Positions 39,301 through 51,371 of a stretch of DNA of 60,000 bases are shown here, piece after piece. The notes beneath the pieces are model-generated. The model made no database searches, was not told the origin of the DNA, and was given only the letters and a program-made list of their open reading frames with translations. The stretch lies in assembly GCA_030141605.1 (NCBI GenBank), contig JAQGDQ010000232.1, positions 188,001 to 248,000 of the forward strand. The letters are read 5' to 3'. A program made the position numbers and the translations under genes. Positions within the stretch are counted from its first letter, which is position 1; each line of letters starts with the position of its first letter. The stretch is from Tubiluchus corallicola (taxonomy: Eukaryota > Priapulida > Priapulimorpha > Priapulimorphida > Tubiluchidae).

Positions 39301-42300
39301 CATTTGTCGGTTAGTTAAGGTAATGCTGATACTGTTTACTTATTTGTATTCAAAAGGTATTAACAATACCATTAGTGTTTGTCAAAACTATTTGCGACAA
39401 AGGTGGAATTTTATTAGAAAACATTAAAAAAATTAAATTTACTGCCTCAGTGCAAAATCATGTATTCAGTCTTTTAACAGAGTTTTCACTGTATGCTTTC
39501 ATTAAAGTAGGCAGTCCGACAGCAACATAAATTATTAAAAAAGTGTATGGCAACTCACTTTTAAGTTAGAGTCAACAGTAAAGAATTAAAAGTACAATAT
39601 GCAATAAATAATAAGGACAATATAGACAACATATCAAAAATAGAAAATATTATTAACTATAGAGATAATACATGAGACAGCTTTTACAACAAATCCTTCT
39701 TTAAAAGCTAGTACAGTACCTTGCCCCATTTAGTGATTTTTTCACTATGCCCATCTAGTGATTTTTTCAAGGTGCTGCAGGACTTACTTAAGTATTGAAT
39801 TATATTAATACATTATTTAAGTATTGATATCAGCTGGAGTACAATAAATTAACTGGCATATTTACCTGTATTTTTTCTGAAGTGCACAAGCAAACGAGCA
39901 TAAATAAGACAGCCGGAACTCCTGTTATGACAGCTCCCGAGAAGACTAGATCTTGTTGACATGAAATAGTAAATAACTGAAACAGAGAAAAAACACAATA
40001 CCAGATTTTAGTTTGCAAACAAAAAAATGCATGCAACAACAACTACAATTGTTTTATTTATGCTCACATATTATTTCATTATGCATACCTGTCAAGCTAA
40101 CTTTGTTTCATGAAGTAATTCTGAAAATGCTAAATAAATTTAACAAAAATGTCTGAGCTAGCCAAACTATGATGAAAATAAAAATAAAATTAGCTAAAAC
40201 AAAAACCAGGCAATCAAAAAAGAAAACAATTGTTGAACAGTTTTTACTTATTTTTTCTTAAAAAACATTTGCATGTGAAAGCTCTTGGCAGAGCTTTTTT
40301 TATTAATTCTATTGCTAAAAATTTTTTTAGCTGCTGCAGAATGACTGTGATCTATATTTTGTTGGTTTATGGTATATTGATAAATCAGTTGGTAATTTCC
40401 TAAACTGCATAAACATTATTTAGTATAATATTGATCAAAACATAAGGACAGAAGAAAAAGAAGAACAGTAAATGTCCTCTGACATGGGCATAGTTGGTTA
40501 CAGCCTATTTATGAAGCCTCGACACCTGAAGAAGACAGGTGGCTAGCCGGTTTTTCGGCTCCCTTTCTTCCTCCAGTATATGATCAGGTACTCAATTAGG
40601 GCTGGCTACGTTTACACAGATCGCCAGAAGGTTTAATTTGAGTGGTAAGTAGCTCAAAACCTCTACAATGAGTGGGATTCGAACCCAGAACCTCTGGATT
40701 GACAATCAGTGGCATAAGTGGGACGCCATGCCTTCTGACAGTACAACATACAGAGCATACAATGAATTTTTCTGCTATGCTTTGGTCATCAATACGTTGT
40801 AACACTGTAAGAATTTACTTACAATATTGTTAGAAATAACAAAGCCATGCATGAGAACAAACAGTGTTATACCCGGCGTGAGTAAGCCACTGATTACATT
40901 CAGGAAATGATATAATAGGAACCAGATTCTGAAAAGATTGCATGGTAGTTGTCTTCCGCTTTCTGAAAAAACAACAAGATTTTGGCATGAACTCATCATT
41001 GACAGCAGTGAAATATGCTTGCATTTAAGGTAAAAATAAGAAAAGGTATCCTGCTGTAATATTTGACACCTAGCATAATTTAATTAACAGCTCATTCAAA
41101 TGTATATTTTCCAATGTTTCCAGCACTCCCTTTTATGATTATAAATACAACAGCATAATTATATACCTTTTAAAATGAACTATTAAGTGCTAGTATATTT
41201 CGATTTCTTTGGGTAACAGAAAACAAGAGATTTGAGATATTTATTGGCGCTAGGTGCACAAATGCTGTGTATAAACACATTCTGCTGTGTTTTAAATGAT
41301 TCTGCAGCTAAAATAATAGGTATACATGTTAATACTATGTCAACTAACAGAATATAGTAAATAGCAAATATTTAAAGGTGAAGATATATATAATAATAAC
41401 AGTTTTATAATAACATGCCAACTAAGAGCTTTAAATTCGATCTCCGATGGGTGCATGTTAATGATTTTACCCAACTGCAGTAAATGATATAAAATAATAG
41501 TGTTGCTATGGGCTCTCTAGCAATGCAGTACTCTTGTTAAATTATTTAGTACATACATTTGGTGCAAGAACAATAATTGATTTGTCACAGCATATACTTG
41601 GTGACTGAAGTTAAGCAGTGTTGGGTTTGGACAGTAACTTGATGGTGGGGTTTATCTTGTTTAGGTTAGATGTAAGCCCTTCAGATGTAAACTAGGTTAA
41701 GACACTCCCATAGGCTTACTGTCACTTCTTAGAAGGTACCTTGATAATGTGCTAGATTCCACTACAAACACTTACATTAAATAGGCAATCATTTAGTGCT
41801 GAATTTCAATAGGCAATATGTCAAACTCTACAAAAATTAATACCTGCAAGGAAAGCTATGTTATTAGCTTGAGAAGAAGGACTCCATCGTCTTCTCTGTT
41901 TGTAAAATTCCTCTAACGACTCTGGGGCATGAGTACCAGCAAGGGCGTCAGCGCAATACCCGGTTCTTTTACCACTGTGCCTAACCAAGCTAGTGAGCCA
42001 TCTATCCTCTCCTAATATATACAGAAATTATTTGTACAAGTGTATTTTGCCGTACATATGCTTATCAAAATAATCATTACAGATCTTTAACAATGTTTTT
42101 TGGTCATGCACAACACATATATTCATTAGTTTGCTGATAAAAAAACTGTATTTATGTTGCAGCAACAAATGACATCAACTTCTGTGAAACATTGCAACAA
42201 AGTTCTGATTACCATAAGAATGAGAAAAGCTTTGAGAAAGATTTGAGTCATCATTAGGCAAAGCTTTGTTAAAAAAAGATTTTCTCCTGAGTCTATTGCG

Positions 42301-42534
42301 CAAACGGAAATGCAGTTTTTCTATATACGACATTTTGTGCTAAGCCACAGTATAATACAGTGACATTAATTATTGTCATTGTGTCACTACCAATGTTATT
42401 TATTTACCAAGACGATTGCGTAAATGGGGAGTAAACAAGTCTATGTATGCATCTATGTCTTTTATTTGCATAAGCATAAGCAGTTTTATTGTGGTAAAAG
42501 AGCATCATAGTCATATACACCATATATACATATA

Positions 42535-42609
<75 letters not shown>

Positions 42610-45600
42610 ATGTGTGTGTGAAAGACAGGCACTAGTAAATTGAACATGAAGATCATACAAGTGGAAGCACAGACAGAACAGTTCTTCATGAAACTCATAC
42701 AGTGACAAAACGAATTTCTCCAGTTTTAAACAAACAAAAACTTTAAACCTTTGTAACTGCTGATGAGGTTTGCAACTGCATTGACATTCAGAATGTGTAA
42801 AAGCTAAGAACACCTTAAAAATAAAAGTAAGTGATTGAATCACAATCTTAAACCACTTCAAATTATTGATAATTGCCAGAACGTGTTCTTCATTAAAGAT
42901 TACATATAATGAAGGTTAAAAGCTTAATATTTAGAATATATTTTTGGGGAAAACTACCTCACCAGTTTTTGTTAAACATGTATAGATGTGCTCAAGTTTG
43001 ATTTTACTGTATTTAATCTCTTATCAAACACGAAACATGCAGAAACTTATTTTTCAAATACAACTCAAATTGCCATTCTGTTAGTCATGCATGTGAGTAA
43101 CGGCTATCAATTTCATTCAACCAAATGTTAAAAATGGTATTGTGCAAAATTAATGTTTACATAAACAATAAACATTACAGCTAAAATGATTAAATTATGC
43201 ATTTCATAAACAACCCACAATATAATAGATTTGATTAAATTTTTATTAGAAAAATCCCGCATTTCTAAATAAATTTATTATTATTATTATTTATTCTAGT
43301 ATTATTATTAATACCATTAATAAAATATTAATTACCGTATTTTCCCATGTATAAGAGACCCTTTTTTGCTCAGAATTTTCACTTTAAAAATTGGGGGTCT
43401 CTTTTTTGCTCAGAATTTTCACTTTAAAAATAGGGGGTCTCTTATACATGGGAGTAAGTCTTTTCAATAAGATGCATAAATTGTGACACTAATGATTTTA
43501 AAGAAATAAGTGCTCTACAACTGTTTTATTTCGAATAATTATAGCTTCCATTCAATAAATCTTCTCCATGGCTAAATTCTAATGATAAAATTAATGTACC
43601 GGGTAAGTTATTATTTTTTTAAATGTCTCTCTGGTATTGGAGAGAAATCGATTGTTCTGCAGCCAATCAACGCATCTGCATAAGCTCTCTGCATGCCCGT
43701 CGACGTCATTGATACGTCGGCAGAGGTCAACGAGATGAGTCAGCCTAAGCTGCAGTTGGGTCCTCAAGGCATGGAATGGTGTAAAGCCAGAGGTCATTAT
43801 TAAATCTTTCAAGAAGTGTGGCATCTCCAATGCCATGGACGGCACAGAGGACAATGCCATTTTTGAGCAGAGTGACTCCTCTGATGATGAACTGGCTGGA
43901 ATTGCTGAAGGTCTGACTCCAGTTGATATTTTTGATGAGAGTGATGAGGAATTTAATGATTTCTATGATGAATAAAGTTATTCATTACCAAAAAACTTTT
44001 TTCCAGAATTTTTGCCTAAAAATTGAAGGGGTCTCTTATACACAAGGGTCTCTTATACATGGGAAAATACGGTATTGAGCATTAATTATAGTTTTCATAT
44101 TTTGTTTTTTGTTCTATTATTATTGCTTGCATGAATAATCTTAGTTTGTGTCATGTTTTTGTTTTGTTCCAAATTTTAAATCATGCTATATATATTTTCT
44201 GACAATAAATGCTAGTGTGCAGACGAAATGTTGGATTTTTCTAATAAAACTTATTATATTGCGGGTTGTTTATGAAGCAGACATTGTTTTTGTTATAACA
44301 AATGTAAAAACTTTATTACATTCTACATGCTTAGTATTCAACAATATAAAAACTTCTTTGTACCTTGATCATATAACAAGAACTGTATTCCTCGTTCTGT
44401 GTTTTTAGAGTATGTTTGTTTGACATTTTCAGCCATTAGTGCACTAGCTCTGTACAGACTGAAGCATCCTGGACAGCACAACACACTACCAAGTAACGAC
44501 TCAGTTGACTTGTATAACCAATGAGCCATAGCATATTCAGTTTTTTGAAACCAAATAATAGGACCTAGACAATATAAAAGATAAGAAGTAGAATAGATTA
44601 AAGACGCAAACAGTTGTCATAGAATGGATTAGTCTTTTCACTGCATCTCTACAATGTTTTGCAGACTAAATAGATTGTCAGTCAAAAGCCAATTAGTCCA
44701 AAAATATTAAATCAAAGAAGGATCAGAATTCATCACCATTTTCAGGCATTCTTTTTAACTAACTACTACACACTTGTTTTTATTTATCTCTCATGTAAGT
44801 GAGAGATTAATTCTAAATCAAAAACTAATCTAGGACTTCTGAAATGCCCCAAAAAATTTACTAAACCAACAAAGCATTTAATCACTAAATGAGCATCTAT
44901 TACCTGTTTATTATTGTCTTGTTTACATCAGGTCAAAATCAGTAGTAATAGTTAATGATTGTTAAATTAGCAAATGACCTAATCATCTCTTCAGCTTTAA
45001 GCCATAAACAAGTTATAAATAAGCTACAAACTATATCCGATCAGTTTCACACTACAAACTAGATGGTAATCACTGATTGCCAATATTTCTTGGTATAATT
45101 TACAAATGATTGATAGACTGTTGATCAATTTCAACAATGTGGGAACAGAACTTTTTAAAGGGGAGGGGGTAGTTAGGCAGTAGCAGCCAGCAGCAGTAAA
45201 CTGTGATATTCGTAGTTACGATAACAAATATACATAAGATCAGAAGCATCTTTGGTGGACGTCCTGATTAACGCCTGTGTGTTTACTGAAGCTACCAAGC
45301 TCTTGATAGGTGCAGTAAAGCCCATGAGTCGTTATTGTGTAACTGTGTTTCGTGTTTCTCGACCAGGTGTTCAGTCTTCTGAGGGCTAAAACTGAATGCT
45401 CTCCTTATGTTACAGAAACTGGCATTGCTAGGATCCGACCAAGCTAAGCAGTTTGACAACTTTTTCAGTAGCTTTGCTTATACGGATATCGAGCTAAGCA
45501 TTATACTACATGCGGGTACCAGGTGAATGTGTTTTTGAAAAAACAAGTAGGCAAACAATATCCAGATGACCTCTTATGCACAAAGTCTTGCATGTAATAA

Positions 45601-48600
45601 GGGAATTGTGGATCTTTCTAAGAAAAAAATGAAAGAGGCAAATAGTATACTTGCCATTACTATATTTTCAAGTGGCCACCTTTGCACTTAATGCCCTTTG
45701 TTCCCGAATCCATGATCAATTTAGTCATTTTTTGAGTATGTAATAGAAAGTTTTTATACCTGAACCAGTCGGATAGATTCGTCCACATACAACTCCTAGA
45801 GATCTATCTTTCTCCATTGTAGTGACTAGCTTAGTGAGTGAATTTGGTTCAAAGTTAATATCACCATCAATGGCAAGTATGTAGCAATCATCTTGGTTTT
45901 GATTTGGATAAAACTGGTGTTTCCAGTCTAACAAGTAATGTATGTACATGACCTGTAGAGTACACACAAAAGTACTAAATATTAATGTTCAAGCTTCATA
46001 ACAAATAATGCATTTTCATAAAATGGTAGCATGGTTCATAGGCAACAAGCAATTTGAATATTTTAATGTTACCATAAAATTATCACACAGTACTTGTGTT
46101 AAAATTTGGAGTTGTCTTACACAAGTTTAAAAAATGATCTCGACAGAAATTAAAATAAATTTTTGGGAAATAATAGCTAACGTTTCCGTAATGGTTGATA
46201 AGAAACTAAGATGCTTCAGCGGTGTAATTAGAGCTTCTGGCACCCGAGCAGCACTTGAGCTTGTCTCCCCCTGATGAAAAATGCATAGTAACAACGTCTT
46301 TGTGATTTTAGATTTGTAAAATTTAGCGTTGCTGCGTTGCAGTTATGATAAGACAATTGTGGAGGTAAACTGAGAAAATAATAAAGCTATTGATTTGATA
46401 ATAATAATGAAAAGATTTGTTTGTGAAAAAGTAATTTTTCCCTGTATGTTTCCATAGCTGCGATAGGCCTACTCAGAAGCTTGGCCAAATGTTAGCATAG
46501 GAAAGAACATGATTATAAATGTACTTCACAGTAAATTAAAGACATACATTGTGCAGAAATCTTAAAAACAAAGAAACGAAAATCTGTGAAATATTGCAAA
46601 GACATTAAATCATTAACTGTCATCTAATTCATCTTTCTTTTTAGCTTTCTTTTAAGAGCAATGGGCTATAAGCAGTGTTTTCATGAAAAATTAAATGGTA
46701 TCACGCATTTTACTTTTTGTTAGGAAAATTCTCAAACACGTTGAACAACATTTAAATGTTTGACAAATTAATGTGAGGAAAGTCACAAGCCAGCATCAAA
46801 CAGCTGATTAGCAATCTTCAATTGTTTCTAAACACATAACACATACAACAAGAGACACACAAATTATGACAAAGAAATTATAGGTCATGACGCCTGCAAC
46901 AGTAACTAACAGAGAAAATTAGGCAATGATATTTTGCCTACTGTGCACAGGCTGTATAAGTTTTGTAACACATTTCTACTGTTCTGAGAGAATCAACCTT
47001 TATAATGTACTGATCAAAGTGCTGCCCGGAGGGCCACTCTTTTGCTCACCTAGCTATGCCACTGAGGTATTAGAACAACAGTACCTGCTCATTAACTATA
47101 TTCACTAACAAGTTATACATGCATAATAAACTAAGCAAATTTTGCAAAAAAAAGTTATAAATGACATTGAGTTTTCTCTACAGACAAGTTAAGACACATT
47201 TTTACCTGACTCCATCTTTTCTTGTTTCGTATTTTAGCTTTATCTTTCAAATGCAACACAAGGGTCATTCCGCTAAGTAGCGTGAATGTGCACTGATTTC
47301 CATAAGGTGTATCAAGAAACTTGAAATTGTTACTGTCAGATCTGCATAGAAAATAGATTAACACCTATTAGGTAACTAACTCACAGATGTTTGAACATGA
47401 ATAGACAATAAACAAATTGACGTTCTCAAGTGAAATTGCATGGCTATATGTACAAAATGTCAACTAAACACAAGATGTTGCACTTACTTAAGCAGGCTGC
47501 AGAGAACTTGCAAAAAGTTCTTCACATATTCATTATATGTCTTTCGTCCATGTTTACAATGCACATCTTTGCTCAATGCATCGTCAAAAAATACGTGAAC
47601 TGAAATACCAACACCAATAAATATGTAACAATGTATATATAATGAGGTAAGAGTGTCAACACAAAAATTTTCTAACTTAGTCAAGCTAACAAATATTGAA
47701 TCAAATGAACATTGATTAATTAATTAAATTAGAAATTGTACTTCAGCCATGATTAATTAATAGACAATTACAAGCCACAATCTTGATGAGGTTCGCCCAT
47801 TCTGGAATTGGTGAAAAATCTCATATTTAAGCATTTATGGTAAGTTTGCTTAATGTGAAGCATCAGCTAAGCAGCACACTAATTAATTCAGCAAATACTT
47901 ACAAAAGGTCAGTTTCAACTGCAAAATGTTTTAACAGTCTGCACACATTGTAGAATCTCTCCAAACAAAATGACATTTATACTGTCTTATATGGGCGCTA
48001 CAGTTGGGCATCGAATAAAGAATTATTTACTACCAATACTCCAAACAACAAGAAAACAGAATGTCCTGTTGCTCAGATTATAAGAAATATGAGTAAAAAA
48101 TTAAGAAATGGTGCAGAACCTATTCTATCTGCAACTTGTAAGAAAACAACTTTATATCTAACATTAGCTATTGCCCTTCTAGTGACGACTAAAGTTGATC
48201 TCCGATGTCCAGATATCATTATTATCTCAAACTCTAATTTTGCTTTGAACTCTTTAAATTTTTTCCTGTCACTTGCCTAAATTCCAAGGGGAATTCCATT
48301 TGCTGGCACTGTAATTAGTTAGTTAATTGTAACTATAGGCCACATGAGTTTTGTATTTCTTTTTCTGAACTCTAATGTTTCCCATTGGTTGTAATTGCAA
48401 TAACCTTATTATTTTGCATTATCTAATGGAATCTATGAATAAACAAAAATGAGGACCTAATTTGTTTGGGGTCTCTAAATCATTCCAAAGTACGTTATCT
48501 AGAAACATAGAAATTTAATAAAAAGATAAAGTAAAGAGCTATACAAACACTGTCAGACTGTAACTAGGTTACCTTCAGATTCATAATAGATAGTATCTTG

Positions 48601-49890
48601 TTTGTGTGGTCCTCTTAGTAGTTTTTCTGTTCTTCTAATAAATTGATCCTCATCACACCTATAAAACATATGGTAGACTTATGCGAGTTTTGCAACCTAT
48701 AAAATATTATGTCTTACAGTATATCCTGGTACAGAAGTGTACAAAGAAATTAGAAATTTGTCACAAATAAGTATAGAAATAACGAATTTATGGAAAATAC
48801 ATGGTATTTATAAGACATTTACTCTCACAGTTTAAGACAAGGGCACTAATAACTAAGCGAAAAATACAGCAAACAGAGGTATCATATCAATTCACCTGAA
48901 AAACATGTAACATTTAACGTAAACCCATAATTATTAAATTAGAATGCATGTCAAAGGAAAAACCAATCTAAACACAAGCAAGGCTCATTCTCAGAGATTA
49001 GTACAACAAACTTGCAACGTCACCACATCTCTCATTCTAGTAATTGGCTAGCATAGGTTCTTCACGAGTCTTCATTGTGAAATGCAAAAGCTTTGCTTAG
49101 ACAAATTGGTAATAATTGTCATTTGTACACCACACTCTGAGACGCATTTGTTTCAACTGAGTGGGGGGGGGGCGAATCACAAACCAAATGGAAAAATGTA
49201 TGTCATGGACTACTACAACTCCTATAATCTAGTCTATATAAGCATCCATGGATGTTAGTCAAATCGATATTTTAGTCAGTTAGGTGCAGTGGGGTGATTC
49301 AAATGGTCAAGAGTGTCCGAGCTACTGTCCTTACTAGAATTCATATCGTAACTGTTTTTCGAGTATTGTACATTAGTGTACATACTATTTGGTAATCTTA
49401 CTTTACTATCTTTTTTCTTTGTTTTCTAGCAAAACGACTATCTTTTTGGCATATAAAACACATATCAAAGAAAATACATCTAAAACAAAACAATACAACT
49501 GAAGTAGTAAATTCATTTAAACCAAAAACCAAAACAAAAACACCCACACACAAGTATAATTGTATACTTTTCATCTTTGAAAATCAGCAATAAGGCCTAC
49601 CTAGAATTAGTAACAAATACATCACTAAAAACAATAGCAACAATCAATATTAAAAACACGTGTAATACATACAGTCTTTTATTGCAAGACAAGACTAATT
49701 TGTCCATAATCATAAATAAAAACCTTATACTGTCAAGCAAAATATAATGTTCTCACCTCAAGATAGATTTTAACAAGGTTTCCATCTCTTCTATTGTCTC
49801 ATGCCACATGGTTGCACAAATGTAAACTTTCACTGGTATTTGGTGCAAAAACTCAAACTCAGAAAGTCCACAGAGCAGATCAGGGACCAT
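36388..49890 (-). CDS. Chitin synthase, copy 1, apparently lacking the N-terminal membrane region
   Basis: Exons 5'-3' on the minus strand: 49890-49757, 48658-48573, 47599-47488, 47341-47206, 45952-45760, 44564-44364, 42011-41844, 40962-40823, 39976-39866, 39179-38994, 38613-38457, 37842-37633, 36981-36857, 36630-36388. They total 734 codons, all in phase and without internal stops. Metazoan chitin synthase transfers GlcNAc from UDP-GlcNAc onto growing chitin at the membrane. Visible motifs, in order: VYICATMWHE, KKRWSQ, AIDGD (183-187), VCGRIYPTG, the acceptor-site GEDRW (288-292), QRRRW (326-330) and SWGTRE (515-520). Several hydrophobic helices surround SWGTRE. Full-length family members have a large multi-helix region before CATMWHE. 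No such exon fits in the 1.2 kb to copy 2, and the first exon starts exactly after a TATACAG acceptor. It may be a truncated gene, a pseudogene, or an assembly artefact. Confidence 0.85.
40670..40729 (-). repeat. tRNA-derived SINE-like fragment, copy 1
   Basis: On the minus strand a tRNA-like T arm reads GGTTCTGGGTTCGAATCCCA, with a perfect Pol III B box (GGTTCGAATCC). It lies in a chitin synthase intron. The 5' half is not clearly tRNA-like. The same fragment sits in the same intron of copy 2 at 55515-55576, so it predates the duplication. Confidence 0.55.
41600..41665 (+). repeat. 5S rRNA-derived SINE-like fragment, copy 1
   Basis: CTGAAGTTAAGCAGTGTTGGG, then a block like CAGTAACTTGATGGTGGG, follows the 5S rRNA order AAGCTAAGCAGGGTCGGG ... 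AGTACTTGGATGGGAGACC. It lies in a chitin synthase intron and has a copy 2 equivalent at 56305-56370. It is degenerate, and no complete 5S gene is present. Confidence 0.55.
42537..42620. repeat. (TG)n microsatellite in chitin synthase copy 1 intron
   Basis: About 84 bases of TG with one GCATG interruption near its right end, flanked by CACCATATATACA and AAAGACAGGCA. The same flanks in copy 2 enclose a (TA)n tract instead (57273-57385). Confidence 0.95.
43205..43265. repeat. Left arm of a roughly 60-bp foldback pair
   Basis: CATAAACAACCCACAATATA and the following bases are the reverse complement of the sequence at 44226-44276, with some mismatches. Copy 2 has only the right-hand arm (near 58060-58115), so the left arm is an inverted duplicate specific to copy 1 or was lost from copy 2. 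Confidence 0.55.
43335..44072. mobile_element. pogo/Tigger-like DNA transposon, internally deleted
   Basis: The element is 738 bp with perfect 27-bp terminal inverted repeats (43335-43361 and 44046-44072, CCGTATTTTCCCATGTATAA then GAGACCC). It is flanked by TA on both sides, the target duplication of Tc1/mariner-pogo elements. Near the left end a block with GGGGTCTCTTTTTTGCTCAG is tandemly repeated, and an internal inverted copy of the terminus lies at about 43433-43453. It encodes only the C-terminal part of a transposase. It sits in a chitin synthase intron of copy 1, and copy 2 has an empty site near 57905. Confidence 0.8.
43739..43975 (+). pseudogene. C-terminal remnant of a pogo/Tigger-type transposase
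   Basis: An open frame ends in TAA at 43973-43975. Its core reads VIIKSFKKCGISNAMDGTED, close to the C-terminal segment typical of pogo/Tigger and jerky-like transposases, followed by an acidic tail rich in D and E. The catalytic DDE region and DNA-binding domain are missing, so it cannot work alone. Confidence 0.65.
44226..44276. repeat. Right arm of the foldback pair
   Basis: The partner of 43205-43265, with CTAATAAAA and GGGTTGTTTATGAA blocks in inverted orientation. It is shared with copy 2, so it is the ancestral arm. Confidence 0.55.
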
Positions 49891-51140
49891 CTGTATAGTA
49901 ACATTCTGTTTTGGCATAGTTTTAGTAAAGTTATCCTTATTATGCACTTTTTAGTGTGAAATTATCTTTATTATATGTAGCTGTTATGGCGTTGCGTTTG
50001 TGTTACACGAGTTGTATTATTCAATCGCTGTGCACATATATGACGTTGAACTTAATCGGATGTTACATATACAATCACAAGCGAGTACATAGATTTCGTC
50101 ATAGCGAGTATACATTTCTTAGATTTCATTCTGAACAAATAAGTGATCAAGGACATAGAAGCCTATATAGCACATTGACATCACTGGGCCTACTATATGG
50201 CCTTACTAACATCGTAATACTATATGATAAACTGTTCAAACAGGAACTAATGATTAGACTAGACAGACTGTGTAAATTACACACTTGTTTAAACATTAAT
50301 CCTTGAAGTTGTCAAACTTTCGCAAAGAAAGAAATGACCAAGACATTGAAAAATGCAACCATGCTGTTGGTGAACGTAATGACTTGAGTGAATGGAACAA
50401 AGTATTAAACTATCATGAAATCAACTGAGATTCATACAATAACAGTACTGTACAGACCCTTTAATCAAATGGACAGTCAGAATTAATTACTCTTTTAGCA
50501 TTGCCCACTGCAAACAATAAGGCAGTTTCATTGGTCTGAGCTATACACCTTATATACTATATAATACAGTGAACATACAGTGGACAAGCCTTAACTTAAT
50601 ATGACTGATATGAATTGAAAACTTTTATATTATTCACTATTAGTCAAGCAGGACAAGAAGGAAAAAATGAAAGTTTACAATAAATGTTTAATTTAATATC
50701 TTGTTTCAGTCCTTATTTCAGTTATCTTCAGTTTGATTTTATTATTATTATTATTATGCGCTTATTATTAATTATTACTGTGTATGAATTGTACTAACAC
50801 GTTATAAGCATATCATTATCAATTTTATGTCATTCGTAACAATTTAGTTTTTATTATAAGCAGTACTAACACTAATGCACTGTAGCATAGCGCCTTTAAA
50901 AAAATGTTCATCACTAACCAAAGGGCAGCTGACTAGATGACCAATTGGTCTTTCGCTGCCCTTTCTTCACATTTTTGTTGCTAAATTAATTGTATTGTAA
51001 CTGTGTGTGTTAAAAGATAAATAAAAGATTATTATTATTATTACCTGCTAATCTGTCACTAAACTTGAATGTAGACAACGTTTAAGTTTAGTTTGTCTAC
51101 AAGTTACTACAAAATTATAATTTATTATAATTTAACACTT
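49891..51140. other. Spacer between chitin synthase copies
   Basis: About 1.25 kb between the first exon of copy 1 and the 3' end homology of copy 2. No minus-strand open frame of useful length is present, so the expected N-terminal membrane exons are absent. A plus-strand open frame of 116 codons at 49956-50306 has no recognisable domain. A possible retroelement tail lies at 50920-51045. Confidence 0.6.
50920..51045 (+). mobile_element. Possible 3' tail of a non-LTR retrotransposon
   Basis: An inverted pair AAAGGGCAGC and GCTGCCCTTT forms a stem, followed by an A/T-rich stretch with AAATAAA and a terminal (ATT)n run. Stem plus microsatellite end resembles the 3' end of L2/CR1-type elements. 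No coding part is visible, so this is tentative. Confidence 0.3.
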
Positions 51141-51255
51141 TAAGAATTCCAAATTGACAAAATTTGCGTAAGAGTTTCAAAATTCAAATTAAGTAATTTT
51201 TAAGATAGTTTGGATCTTTCGTTGAAACAGCATTATGTGACAAAGAACAGTATTC

Positions 51256-51261
51256 TTTATT
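51256..51261 (-). terminator. Poly(A) signal of chitin synthase copy 2
   Basis: AATAAA on the minus strand about 110 bases after the stop, conserved with copy 1. Confidence 0.6.
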
Positions 51262-51371
51262 ACAGTGTTTGCAAGTTCAGAAAACTGACATGACTCTTTG
51301 AGGAAAGAGTAACAGTCACCCGCACAGCAGAATGCTGCTATGGGTTTAGATTTTAAATTCCTAGCGACTTG

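Larger units (their letters stand above)
36153..46371. repeat. Direct tandem duplication, copy 1 (part matched in window)
   Basis: This segment aligns collinearly with 51141-60000, about 15 kb to the right, including exons, introns and the 3' flank of a chitin synthase gene. The left border is sharp: AAGAATT(T)CCAA near 36153 and 51141 is the first shared sequence. Copy 1 is longer because of an inserted transposon and other intron insertions. Its sequence beyond 46371 cannot be compared, because copy 2 leaves the window. Confidence 0.9.

Noticed and set aside
42416-42861. Long open frames over the (TG)n tract
   Set aside because: Microsatellite translation inside a chitin synthase intron; no splice support.
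43591-43860. 89-codon minus-strand frame in the pogo-like element
   Set aside because: It lies antisense to the recognisable transposase C-terminal frame and shows no domain of its own.
49956-50306. 116-codon plus-strand frame between the chitin synthase copies
   Set aside because: No recognisable domain, no splice or promoter context, and it abuts a possible retroelement tail.
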